A stretch of 64,000 nucleotides of DNA from CAVOOW01 sp963697675 (GTDB taxonomy: Bacteria > Actinomycetota > Actinomycetes > JACCUZ01), in the NCBI GenBank assembly GCA_963697675.1, contig CAVOOW010000005.1:248001-312000 (forward strand), written 5' to 3'. Of this stretch, positions 27,201 to 35,079 are shown in pieces. The translations under genes and the position numbers were made by a program. Within the stretch, counting starts at the first letter, position 1. Every line of letters starts with the position of its first letter. The notes beneath the pieces are model-generated. The model had not been told where the DNA came from. It searched no databases and saw nothing but the letters and a program-made list of their open reading frames with translations.

Positions 27201-27758
27201 ATGTCCAGCCTTTACGACGAGATCAGCCCGGCGGCGCCCGACGATGTCCCCGTACTGCGAGTGACGATCACCGTCAACGGCGAGAAGCGCGCAGCCGACG
27301 TCGAGCCGCGGCTGCTGCTCGCCCACCTGCTTCGGTACGGCTTCAAGCTGACCGGGACGCACACCGGCTGCGACACGTCGAACTGCGGTGCCTGCACCGT
27401 GCTGTTCGACGGCAAGGCGATCAAGAGCTGCACGATGCTCGCCATCCAGGCCAACGGGCACGACGTCACCACGGTCGAGGGCCTGGCCACGGCGAGCGAG
27501 CTGCACCCGATCCAGGAGGGTTTCAAGCACGAGCACGGCTTGCAGTGCGGCTTCTGCACGCCGGGCATGATGCTGGCCGCCAAGGCCCTGCTCGACGAGA
27601 ACCCGGACCCGACCGAGGACGAGGTGCGTTGGGCACTGTCGGGCAACCTGTGCCGTTGCACCGGCTACCAGAACATCGTGAAGTCGGTGCTCTGGGCGGC
27701 CGAGAAGCTGCGGGCCGAGGCCCCGGCAGCTGACCAGGAACCGGAGCTGACACCGTGA
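27201..27758 (+). CDS. coxS: aerobic CO dehydrogenase small (2Fe-2S) subunit
   Basis: The 185-residue protein has both iron-sulfur binding sets. Cys57, Cys62, Cys65 and Cys77 form the ferredoxin-like cluster (GCDTSNCGACTV). Cys116, Cys119, Cys151 and Cys153 form the helical-domain cluster (CGFCTPGMM and CRCTGYQNIV). It shuttles electrons from the Mo-Cu centre to FAD. Its stop overlaps the GTG of coxL (GTGA). The C-terminal 15 residues are acidic and variable. Confidence 0.94.
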   Translation: MSSLYDEISPAAPDDVPVLRVTITVNGEKRAADVEPRLLLAHLLRYGFKLTGTHTGCDTSNCGACTVLFDGKAIKSCTMLAIQANGHDVTTVEGLATASELHPIQEGFKHEHGLQCGFCTPGMMLAAKALLDENPDPTEDEVRWALSGNLCRCTGYQNIVKSVLWAAEKLRAEAPAADQEPELTP

Positions 27759-30145
27759 CGCAGGCGCTGGACGAAATCAAGATCGGCGGACTGGGCGCGA
27801 GCCGCAAGCGGGTCGAGGACAACCGCTTCATCCGCGGCAAGGGCAACTACGTCGACGACATCGTGCTGCCGGGCATGCTGCACATGGAGATCCTGCGCAG
27901 TCCGATGGCGCACGCGCGGATCAGGTCGATCGACACGAGCAAGGCCTGGGCGATTCCCGGCGTACGACTCGTGCTCACCGGCGAGATGATGGCGACCCGC
28001 AACCTGGCCTGGATGCCGACGCTCTCCTACGACACCCAAGCGGTCCTCGCCACCGACAAGGTGCGCTTCCAGGGACAGGAGGTCGCCTGCGTCGTCGCGG
28101 ACGACCCCTACATCGCCAAGGACGCCTGCGAAGCGATCGTCGTCGACTACGAACCCCTGCCGGTGATCGTCAACCCCCAGCAGGCCATGGCCGCGGGTGC
28201 GCCGCTCATCCGCGACGACAAGGAGAACCAGCACGACAACGTCGTCTACGACTGGGAGGTCGGCGACAAGGCGGGCACCGACCGGGCCTTCGAGCAGGCG
28301 GACCTGGTGTCGAAGCTCGAGCTCCACTATCCGCGGTCGCACCCCTCGCCGATCGAGTGCTGCGGCTCGATCGCCGACTTCAACCGGGCGACGTCCAAGC
28401 TCACCGTCTACATCACCTCGCAGGCACCGCACATCGTCCGCGCGGCCGTGGCGCTGGTCGCCGAGCTGCCCGAGCACCTGATCCGCATCGTCTCGCCCGA
28501 CCTCGGCGGCGGGTTCGGCAACAAGGTGCCGGTCTACCCGGGCTATGTCATCTCGATCCTGGCCTCCATCCTGCTGGAGCGACCGGTGAAGTGGATCGAG
28601 GACAAGTCCGGCAACCTCATCTCCACCGGGTTCGGTCGCGACGTCTACCTGCGCGGCGAGATGGCGGTGCGCAAGGACGGCAAGATCCTCGGCGTCCGGA
28701 TGCACACCGACGCCGACCACGGCGCGTTCTTCTCCGACGCGCAGCCGAGCAAGTTCAAGATCGGGCTGATGCACTCCGCGTTCGCCTGCTACGACATCCC
28801 CGCCGCGCACCTGACCGCTCGGGGGATGTACACGAACAAGGCGCCCGGCGGCGTCGCCTACCGCTGCTCGTTCCGGGTCACCGAGGCGATGTTCTTCCAG
28901 GAACGCATGGTGCAGGCCGCCGCCGACGAGCTCGGCATGGACCAGGCCGAGTTCCGGCGCAAGAACTTCGTGCGCGACGACGACTTCCCGCACCGCACGG
29001 CGTTCGGCTTCCTGACCGACTCGGGCCAGTACGCCAAGTGCCTCGACGTCGGGCTGGAAGCCATCGGCTACGAGGAGTTCCTGCAGCAGAAGGCAGAGGC
29101 GAAGAAGCAGGGTCGGCTGCTCGGCATCGGCATCTCCACGATGACCGAGCCGCTCGGCGCCGGCAACAGCCGTGAGTACGACATCCTCGGCATCAAGATG
29201 TTCGACTCGGCCGAGCTCCGGGTGCACATGACCGGCAAGGCGATCCTGCGCACCGGCGCGAAGTCGCAGGGCCAGGGGCACGAGACGACGTGGGCACAGA
29301 TCGTCAGCCACGAGCTCGGCATCCCCGCCGAGGACATCGTCGTCGAGGAGGGCGACACCGACACGGCACCGTTCGGGATGGGTACGTACGCCTCGCGCAG
29401 CACCCCTGTCGCCGGTGCAGCCGTCGCCATGGTCTCGCGCAAGATCCGGGCCAAGGCCCGCAAGCTCGCCGCCCACCTGCTCGAGGTGTCCGAGGAGGAC
29501 GTCGAGTGGGAGCTCGGTCGCTTCTACCTGCGCAGCGCCCCGGACCGCGGGGTCACCATCCAGGAGTGCGCGATGGCGGCCTACAGCAACATGCCCGACG
29601 GCATGGAGCCGGGCCTGGAGAACAACGCCTACTACGACCCGCCCAACCTCACCTGGCCGTTCGGCTGCTACATCGTCACCGTCGAGGTCGACCCCGAGAC
29701 CGGGGTCTGGGACGTGCTGAACGTCGTGGCGGTCGATGACTGCGGCGTGCGGATCAACCCGATGATCGTCGAGGGCCAGATCATGGGCGGGCTCACCGAG
29801 GCGTTCGCGATGGCCAGCATGCAGTTCATCACCTTCGACGCCGAGGGCAACTGCGTCGGGTCCAACTACATGGACTACCTGTTGCCGACGGCCTGGGAGA
29901 CCCCCGGCTTCGAGCTGCACGAGGTGGTCACCCCGTGCCCGCACCACCCCATCGGCGCCAAGGGCGTCGGCGAGTGCGCCACGGTCGGCGGACCGGCCGC
30001 GTTCGTCAACGCGGTGATGGACGCACTCAAGGGCAGCGGCGTGCGCAACATCGACATGCCGCTGCTGCCGGACCGGGTCTACGAGGCGCTCACCACAGGG
30101 CACGACGTCTCCGGCGCGCCACCGGTCAGGTCGGACGACTCGTGA
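27755..30145 (+). CDS. coxL: aerobic CO dehydrogenase large (Mo-Cu) subunit, form I
   Basis: This 796-residue molybdopterin hydroxylase-type subunit carries AYRCSFR at residues 368-374, the loop diagnostic of form I enzymes, with Cys371 as the expected copper ligand. GGGFGNK at 251-257 is a cofactor-contact motif. GVGE, with Glu at about residue 740, supplies the conserved active-site glutamate. Form I enzymes oxidise CO to CO2 at the Mo-S-Cu centre, often at atmospheric concentrations, so this organism is likely able to use CO. The frame is intact over the whole length. Confidence 0.95.
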   Translation: MTQALDEIKIGGLGASRKRVEDNRFIRGKGNYVDDIVLPGMLHMEILRSPMAHARIRSIDTSKAWAIPGVRLVLTGEMMATRNLAWMPTLSYDTQAVLATDKVRFQGQEVACVVADDPYIAKDACEAIVVDYEPLPVIVNPQQAMAAGAPLIRDDKENQHDNVVYDWEVGDKAGTDRAFEQADLVSKLELHYPRSHPSPIECCGSIADFNRATSKLTVYITSQAPHIVRAAVALVAELPEHLIRIVSPDLGGGFGNKVPVYPGYVISILASILLERPVKWIEDKSGNLISTGFGRDVYLRGEMAVRKDGKILGVRMHTDADHGAFFSDAQPSKFKIGLMHSAFACYDIPAAHLTARGMYTNKAPGGVAYRCSFRVTEAMFFQERMVQAAADELGMDQAEFRRKNFVRDDDFPHRTAFGFLTDSGQYAKCLDVGLEAIGYEEFLQQKAEAKKQGRLLGIGISTMTEPLGAGNSREYDILGIKMFDSAELRVHMTGKAILRTGAKSQGQGHETTWAQIVSHELGIPAEDIVVEEGDTDTAPFGMGTYASRSTPVAGAAVAMVSRKIRAKARKLAAHLLEVSEEDVEWELGRFYLRSAPDRGVTIQECAMAAYSNMPDGMEPGLENNAYYDPPNLTWPFGCYIVTVEVDPETGVWDVLNVVAVDDCGVRINPMIVEGQIMGGLTEAFAMASMQFITFDAEGNCVGSNYMDYLLPTAWETPGFELHEVVTPCPHHPIGAKGVGECATVGGPAAFVNAVMDALKGSGVRNIDMPLLPDRVYEALTTGHDVSGAPPVRSDDS

Positions 30146-31101
30146 ACGCGCATCCGGTGGACGGCTGGGACGTGATGGAGCGCGCCCAGGAGCTCGCGCG
30201 GCGCGGCGAGGAGTTCGCGCTGGCGACGGTGGTGTGGCGGCAGGGTCCGTCCTCGGGGCAGCAGGGCGCCCGCGCGATCGTCACGCCCGACGGCGACCTG
30301 TACGGATGGATCGGCGGGGCCTGCGCCGAGCCGGTCGTCATCCGCGAAGCGCGCCGGGCGATCGTGGACCGCGAGCCGCGGCTGCTGCTGCTCGGCACGC
30401 CGGAACAGTTCGGCGGGGCGATCCCGGAAGGCATGACGGTCATCCCGATCGCCTGCCAGAGCGAGGGAGCCCTGCAGGTCTACATCGAACCCGTGCTGGT
30501 CAGTCCGCAGCTGGTGATCGTCGGCCGCTCCCCGATGGCGCACACGCTGTCCGAGCTGGCCCGCGGGCTGGGCTGGCGCGCGGACCTGATCGACAGCGCC
30601 GACTTCTCGGCGACCGACGTCGACGCCCGCTCCGTCGTCGTCGTGGCCACGCAGGGGCACGGCGACGAGGAGGCCGTCGAGCAGGCTGTGACCGCCGGAC
30701 CCGTCTACGTCGGCCTGGTGGGATCGACCCGGCGCGGCGAGGCTGTGCTGGGCTACCTCGCCGACCGGGGCGTTCCGCAGCACCTGCTCGACCGGGTGCG
30801 CGTGCCCGTCGGGCTCGACCTCGGGCACACGTCGCACCGGGAGATCGCGGTCGCCATCCTGGCCGAGCTGGTTCAGCTGCGCGCCGCGGGCGGGCTCGTA
30901 CCCGAGAGGACAGCCGAGCCGGCGACGGCGGCGAAGCCGGCAACGGCGATCGACCCCGTGTGCGCGATGACGGTCCCCGCCGACCGGACCAGCCACCCGC
31001 TCGAGCACGACGGCGTGACCTACTACTTCTGCGGCGCCGGCTGCCGCAGCGCCTTCGAGAAGGACCCCGCTGCCTACCTGCCCGATGAGGCCCGATGCTG
31101 A
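30142..31101 (+). CDS. XdhC-family maturation protein with C-terminal YHS metal-binding domain (CoxF-like)
   Basis: Residues 1-260 match the XdhC/CoxI family, which binds and protects molybdenum cofactor before insertion. Landmarks are LATVVWRQGPSSGQQGARAI, GWIGGACAEPVVIRE, a Rossmann-like LVIVGRSPMAHTL, and VGLVGSTRRGEAVL. After a short Ala/Thr linker, residues 270-319 form a YHS-type domain (IDPVCAMTV, then YYFCGAGCRSAFEKDPAAYL), with Cys274, Cys297 and Cys301 as likely metal ligands. The GTG start overlaps the coxL stop. Delivery or checking of copper or sulfide at the Mo centre is a reasonable inference. Confidence 0.85.
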   Translation: MNAHPVDGWDVMERAQELARRGEEFALATVVWRQGPSSGQQGARAIVTPDGDLYGWIGGACAEPVVIREARRAIVDREPRLLLLGTPEQFGGAIPEGMTVIPIACQSEGALQVYIEPVLVSPQLVIVGRSPMAHTLSELARGLGWRADLIDSADFSATDVDARSVVVVATQGHGDEEAVEQAVTAGPVYVGLVGSTRRGEAVLGYLADRGVPQHLLDRVRVPVGLDLGHTSHREIAVAILAELVQLRAAGGLVPERTAEPATAAKPATAIDPVCAMTVPADRTSHPLEHDGVTYYFCGAGCRSAFEKDPAAYLPDEARC

Positions 31102-31679
31102 TCAAGAGCGACTTCGAGGTTGCCCTGCCCGTCGAGAAGGTGTGGCAGTTCTTCGACAACATCCCGCAGGTGGCCGCCTGCCTGCCCGGCGCGGAGCTGA
31201 CCGACGACCTCGGCGACGACAAGTACCTCGGCAAGGTCGCTGTCCGGATGGGGCCGGTCAAGCTGCAGTTCGCCGGCACCGCGCAGATCACCGAACGCGA
31301 CGACGCGGGAAAGCGGATCGTGGTGGACGCGGCCGGAGCCGACGAGAAAGGCCGCGGCCAGGCGGCCATGCTCGTGACCGCGCAGCTGTCGTCGGTCGCC
31401 GGCGGCACCAAGGTCGAGGTGGCCCAGGACCTGCAGCTGTCCGGCGCCGCCGCGCAGTACGGCCGCGGCATGATCTCCGACGTCACCGCCGTCCTGATGC
31501 GCGACTTCGCCAAGAACATGCAGAGCCGGATCGGCGCCCTGGACCGCGGCCTGTCGCCGGACCAGATCGGTGCCGCGGCGCCGGCGAGCGGCCTGGCAAT
31601 CGGCCTGCGCGCCGCATGGATGGCCCTGCGCCGGGTCTACCGGCGCTTCTTCCTGCCCTACCAGCCCAACCCGAACTGA
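31095..31679 (+). CDS. coxG: CoxG-type SRPBCC protein
   Basis: The 194-residue protein begins MLIKSDFEVALPVEKVWQFF and contains IPQVAACLPGAEL, the standard CoxG opening of the START/SRPBCC lipid-binding fold. The C-terminal 40 residues include an aliphatic/basic helix (LRAAWMALRRVYRRFFLPY) suited to membrane contact. CoxG proteins link CO dehydrogenase to the membrane and its quinone pool. It overlaps the XdhC-YHS gene by 7 bp and is followed closely by five small membrane-protein genes. Confidence 0.9.
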   Translation: MLIKSDFEVALPVEKVWQFFDNIPQVAACLPGAELTDDLGDDKYLGKVAVRMGPVKLQFAGTAQITERDDAGKRIVVDAAGADEKGRGQAAMLVTAQLSSVAGGTKVEVAQDLQLSGAAAQYGRGMISDVTAVLMRDFAKNMQSRIGALDRGLSPDQIGAAAPASGLAIGLRAAWMALRRVYRRFFLPYQPNPN

Positions 31680-31690
31680 GGAGACGACTC

Positions 31691-31945
31691 ATGGTGCTGT
31701 GGTGGATCGGCAACGCGATCCTGCTGCTGGTCGTGGTCCCCGTCCTCGTCGCGCTGCTCAACCGGGTGCTGGCCGCCCTCGAGCGGATCCGTGGGGCGTC
31801 CGACAACATCCTGGTCGGCGGGGTCGCGCTGATCGGCGAGCTGAACGAGGTGCCGGCGTTGCTGGCGACGACCGACACCACGATCCGCGAGGTCTCCGTC
31901 GGCGCCGTCCGCTATGCCGGTTCCGTTGCCAAGCTGCTCGGCTGA
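31691..31945 (+). CDS. small membrane protein 1 of the cox cassette
   Basis: This is an 84-residue protein with one N-terminal transmembrane helix (IGNAILLLVVVPVLVALLNRV). A predicted helical cytoplasmic or periplasmic tail follows (LERIRGASDNILVGGVALIGEL, then TTIREVSVGAVRYAGSVAKLLG). It has no recognised domain. It starts 11 bp after coxG with a GGAG site in the gap. Its layout resembles that of small membrane protein 5 at 32776. Confidence 0.7.
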   Translation: MVLWWIGNAILLLVVVPVLVALLNRVLAALERIRGASDNILVGGVALIGELNEVPALLATTDTTIREVSVGAVRYAGSVAKLLG

Positions 31946-31963
31946 GCAGGAGAGGAAACCGTC

Positions 31964-32191
31964 ATGCCCGCTGCTGCCTGGGTAACCGTGGTGCTCGCCA
32001 CGCTGATCATCGCTGCCGCCGCACTCGGCCTCGTGCGGGTCATCTTGCACTTGATGGCCGTGCGCAAGACCCTTGGCGCCCTCGCCGGCGGTGTCCAGGT
32101 CGTGGCCGAGAAGACCGCGACCGTGCCCGTGGTGCTGCCGTCGGTGAATGCGAGCCTCAAACCGGTCCGCGACTTCTGCGAATCGATCTAG
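31964..32191 (+). CDS. small membrane protein 2 of the cox cassette
   Basis: This is a 75-residue protein with an N-terminal hydrophobic helix (AWVTVVLATLIIAAAALGLV). It is followed by a short amphipathic stretch (HLMAVRKTLGALAGGVQVVAEK) and a tail ending NASLKPVRDFCESI. AGGAGAGG 10 bp upstream serves as ribosome-binding site. No family is recognised. Confidence 0.65.
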   Translation: MPAAAWVTVVLATLIIAAAALGLVRVILHLMAVRKTLGALAGGVQVVAEKTATVPVVLPSVNASLKPVRDFCESI

Positions 32192-32201
32192 GGGGCCGGC
32201 T

Positions 32202-32477
32202 GTGGTCATCGACGCACTAGCGGCCGCCAACGAGTCGAACACCGGCTGGGTCATCGGCTATGTCATCGGGATCATCGTCGTGCTGGTCGTGGTCGCGCTC
32301 GTGGTGCCGATCCTGTTGCTCGCTCACGCGATCGGCGGGCAGGCGAAGCAGATCAACGATGCGTTGACCGAGGCAGTCCACAACACTGCCGCGCTCAAGC
32401 AGCTGGAGACCACGTGCGAGTCCGCCGACGTGATCGTCGCCGGACTCCAGCGCGGCCGCGCGAGACTGGGAGGCTGA
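32202..32477 (+). CDS. small membrane protein 3 of the cox cassette
   Basis: This is a 91-residue protein starting at GTG. A single strong transmembrane helix (WVIGYVIGIIVVLVVVALVV) is followed by a helical tail (QAKQINDALTEAVHNTAALKQL). The tail is similar in pattern to protein 4 (RRVVEIRDSLAQAATNTADTA), suggesting that the two are paralogues. No known domain. Confidence 0.65.
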   Translation: MVIDALAAANESNTGWVIGYVIGIIVVLVVVALVVPILLLAHAIGGQAKQINDALTEAVHNTAALKQLETTCESADVIVAGLQRGRARLGG

Positions 32478-32479
32478 GC

Positions 32480-32779
32480 ATGCCCGCCACGTCAGTGCTC
32501 GCACTGTCCGACACGCATCGCGACCTGTGGTGGGGTGCGGTCATCGGCGGCTTCGTGGTGGTCCTGGCGGTCGCCGCGCTGCTCACGATCCTCGTCCTGC
32601 TGGTGCGCACGATCGACCGCCGGGTCGTCGAGATCCGCGACAGCCTGGCCCAGGCAGCGACGAACACGGCGGACACCGCTCTGATCGCGGAGACCGCGAC
32701 GCGGGTGGAGGCGGTGCTCGCCGAAGGCCTCGAGCACCACCTGTTCCTTGGTCGTGTGCTCGGGAAGGTGCGCTCGTGA
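32480..32779 (+). CDS. small membrane protein 4 of the cox cassette
   Basis: This is a 99-residue protein with a central transmembrane helix (VIGGFVVVLAVAALLTILVLLV). It has a positively charged flank (RTIDRR) and an amphipathic helix containing NTADTALIAETATRVEAVLAEG. It appears paralogous to protein 3. Its end overlaps the GTG of the next gene by 4 bp, so translation is probably coupled. Confidence 0.68.
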   Translation: MPATSVLALSDTHRDLWWGAVIGGFVVVLAVAALLTILVLLVRTIDRRVVEIRDSLAQAATNTADTALIAETATRVEAVLAEGLEHHLFLGRVLGKVRS

Positions 32780-33228
32780 CCACCCTCATCGTGCTGTCGG
32801 TCGTCGACATCGCACTGCTCATCGCCGGGCTGGCGTTCTACCTCTACGTCGTCGGCTCGCAGCTCACCCGGGTCGCGGCGAACCTCGAGGAGTCCTTGGA
32901 GATCGCCGGCACCGTCGTGCGCAACGCCGCGGTCATCGAGCGGGGCGTCGAGCAGATCAACCACACCGGCGGTGTCGTCGCCGGCGCGCTGCCGCTGCTC
33001 TACGGCATGGCCGAGGGAATCGTGGTCGGTGCCACGTACGAGCCTGCCGCCGTCGTCGAGCGAGGACCGGCCAAGCCGGCTTCCGGGCGGCGCAGGTCGC
33101 GGATGCACGACGGCGTGGGGTATAGCCCGGACGCCCGGACGGTACGGACGGCGGGGCGCGACGGCGCGTGCCGCCCGAGCCGCAGGTGCCCGCCTAGGCG
33201 TCTGGAGCGGGGTCGCGGCTCGTCGTGA
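32776..33228 (+). CDS. small membrane protein 5 of the cox cassette
   Basis: The N-terminal transmembrane helix (LIVLSVVDIALLIAGLAFYLYVV) is followed by a long helix (RVAANLEESLEIAGTVVRNA, then VEQINHTGG) and LPLLYGMAEGI. The last 50 residues are Arg-rich and look non-native. An extra base or two near 33150 could have moved the stop; another frame ends PPEPQVPA at about 33197. The annotated stop at 33226-33228 overlaps the convergent gene by 35 bp, so the 3' end is uncertain. Confidence 0.6.
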   Translation: MTTLIVLSVVDIALLIAGLAFYLYVVGSQLTRVAANLEESLEIAGTVVRNAAVIERGVEQINHTGGVVAGALPLLYGMAEGIVVGATYEPAAVVERGPAKPASGRRRSRMHDGVGYSPDARTVRTAGRDGACRPSRRCPPRRLERGRGSS

Positions 33229-33634
33229 GCGGGCCGGCGGTCGGCGCCGTGTACTCGCCGATCCACTCGTCCTTCCACGACGAGTCGTACTGGTCCGGGT
33301 TGCAGCTCGGGTGATAGACCGCCATGAGCTCGCGGGCGATCTGCTCCCGGTGCGAGGGCAGCCCGCCGGGCACCTCGTAGGTGCAGATGTAGAGCTTCCA
33401 GCGGCTGCCGGCCCGCCGGACCCAGCTCGCCGCCCGCGGATGGTTGAACGGGAAGCGCTCGGCCGACAGGTCATCGGAGTGGTCGACGTAGATCACCGCG
33501 TAGGTGTCCGGCTTGGTCTCCGGCTCGGGCTTGACGGCGATCGCGTAGACCGCGGGCTTGGCCGGCGCGGTCCATCCGGCGAGCACCCGAGGTCCCTCGA
33601 ACGGGTATCCGGCCAACGACCCGAGCCGGATCAT
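33194..33634 (-). CDS. conserved hypothetical protein with GIY-YIG-like pattern
   Basis: This 146-residue protein has no assigned function that I can name with certainty. The segments PAVYAIAV, YAVIYVDHSDDLS, then HREQIARELMAVYHPSCNPDQ follow the spacing of a compact GIY-YIG-like fold: two beta strands, an Arg/Glu helix, and a final Asn motif. This similarity is by eye only. It overlaps the next minus-strand gene (33631) by 4 bp and lies at the convergence point of the two halves of the cox locus. Confidence 0.6.
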   Translation of the reverse strand: MIRLGSLAGYPFEGPRVLAGWTAPAKPAVYAIAVKPEPETKPDTYAVIYVDHSDDLSAERFPFNHPRAASWVRRAGSRWKLYICTYEVPGGLPSHREQIARELMAVYHPSCNPDQYDSSWKDEWIGEYTAPTAGPLTTSRDPAPDA

Positions 33635-33945
33635 CCCGCCTCCCCCACGTCATCCAGGTCGACAGCGTCGTCATCCTCGCTGAGCGCCTCGGCCCGGGCG
33701 ATCGGCCACGACGGCAGGCCCGCCCGCGCCGCGGCCGCAACGAACTCGGCGGTGGCCAGCTCGACGGCGGCAGCTCTGTCCTCGGCGTGGACGACCAGCT
33801 GCGCGCCGTAGCTCGCCGTGCCGATGCCCGACGCGATGCCGCTGCTCGCCGCGACGGCGTCGGCCAGCTCGACGATCTCCTCGCGGGTCATCTCGCGGTC
33901 GCCCTCGGCCACGACCACGACGCTCCACCTCATCGGTGCTCCCAT
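33631..33945 (-). CDS. hypothetical 104-residue protein in the cox locus
   Basis: Unrecognised. It begins RWSVVVVAEGDREMTREEI and continues as alternating beta and alpha segments (YGAQLVVHAEDRAAAVELA), suggesting a small ferredoxin-like fold. It ends with an acidic tail (LSEDDDAVDLDD). Starts at 33945 or at the internal ATG 12 bp downstream are both possible. It lies 3 bp after coxE and is coupled to the following gene by a 4-bp overlap. Confidence 0.55.
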   Translation of the reverse strand: MGAPMRWSVVVVAEGDREMTREEIVELADAVAASSGIASGIGTASYGAQLVVHAEDRAAAVELATAEFVAAAARAGLPSWPIARAEALSEDDDAVDLDDVGEAG

Positions 33946-33948
33946 GAC

Positions 33949-35079
33949 CTAGCGCAGCTCGGGCAACAGCGCAGCGAAGTCTTCCAGACTGCGCAGGTCA
34001 TGGCCGGACAGCAGCACGTCGACGTGCGGTGCGGCGACCATCATCCCGAGCGTGCTGGGCCGGAAGCCCGCGTCGTTGCCCTTGTGCGGGTTCATCCAGA
34101 CGACCCGGTGGCTCAACCGCGACAACCGCTCCATCGCCCCGGCCAGCACGGCCGGATCGCCGCGGTCGAGCCCGTCGGAGCAGATCACCACGATCGCGCC
34201 CCGGCACATCCCACGGTGTCCCCACGCGCGTACGAACGTGTCCAGCGAGTCGCCGATCCGGGTGCCGCCCTCCCAGTCGAACACGACCTTCGCGGCCTGC
34301 TGCAAGGCGTCGTCGGCGCGTCGACGTTCGAGTGTCCTGGTGATCCGGGTGAGCCGCGTGCCGAAGCAGAACACTTCGACCCGCGCGGTCGCGCGTCTGG
34401 TCGAGTAGGCGAACTGCAACAGGCTGCGGGAGTAGTCCGACATCGAGCCGGAGACGTCGAGGATGAGGATCAGGGGGCGCATGCGCTGTCGACGGCGCCG
34501 CCAGAACAGCTCGGCCGGCTCGCCGTGCGTACGCATCGTCTCGCGCACCGTCCGGCGCATGTCCGGGCGGCTGCCGTTGCGCGCTCGCGCGGTGCGACGC
34601 GTGCGTCGGCGCGGCGGGGTCAGGCGGATCCGCGCCATGATGCGCCGCAGCGCGGCCAGCTCCTCCGGGGTGCACAGCGCGAAGGACTTGTTCCGGAGGA
34701 CCTCGGCGTCGGAGGCGAGCAGGCCGAGCTTGGCCTCCTCGTCACGGCCTTCACTGCCCGGCTCGGTGGCGGGCACCTGCAGCGTCGACTCCGTCGGTGT
34801 CGCCGCCCTGATGGTGGCCTTCAACGAGGGCTCGTCGCCGTCGTCCTCGTCGAGGAAGAACCGGCGAAACACCTTGTCGTACACCGGGATCTGCTCGCGC
34901 CGCGTGACCGTCGTCGTCCGTCCGGCCCAGTAGAGGTCGAGCAGGTCCGTGGGGTCGAGTGCGGCCATTGCCGCGCTGTAGGTCACCACGTCCCCGGAGC
35001 CGACGGCGAGACCGGCGGAACGCAGCTCGCGCGAGAAGTCCACGAGCAGGCGTACGAAAGGGGCCTCGTCGTCAGGCAC
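33949..35079 (-). CDS. coxE: CoxE-type VWA protein
   Basis: This VWA-domain protein of about 376 residues has the MIDAS motif LILDVSGSMSDYS at around residue 215, followed by VFCFGTRLTRITRTL and GAIVVICSDGLDRGDP. The N-terminal helical region (FVRLLVDFSRELRSAGLAVG) is standard for CoxE. CoxE acts with the AAA ATPase CoxD in late maturation of the Mo-Cu site. I chose the GTG at 35077-35079, which overlaps the coxD stop; an ATG at 35127 would extend further into coxD. Confidence 0.85.
   Translation of the reverse strand: MPDDEAPFVRLLVDFSRELRSAGLAVGSGDVVTYSAAMAALDPTDLLDLYWAGRTTTVTRREQIPVYDKVFRRFFLDEDDGDEPSLKATIRAATPTESTLQVPATEPGSEGRDEEAKLGLLASDAEVLRNKSFALCTPEELAALRRIMARIRLTPPRRRTRRTARARNGSRPDMRRTVRETMRTHGEPAELFWRRRRQRMRPLILILDVSGSMSDYSRSLLQFAYSTRRATARVEVFCFGTRLTRITRTLERRRADDALQQAAKVVFDWEGGTRIGDSLDTFVRAWGHRGMCRGAIVVICSDGLDRGDPAVLAGAMERLSRLSHRVVWMNPHKGNDAGFRPSTLGMMVAAPHVDVLLSGHDLRSLEDFAALLPELR

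Noticed and set aside
27665..30103. Very long open frame on the minus strand opposite coxL (over 800 codons)
   Set aside because: It is a GC-rich shadow of coxL. The composition is Arg/Val/Asp-rich with no domain, and coxL is unambiguous in the other strand.
27755..30145. coxL as a form II or other molybdenum hydroxylase
   Set aside because: The active-site loop is AYRCSFR with a Cys, which is diagnostic of form I.
31691..33228. The five small membrane proteins as toxins, holins or phage genes
   Set aside because: They are tightly placed in the cox operon, have long charged helical tails, and no lysis or antitoxin gene is adjacent.
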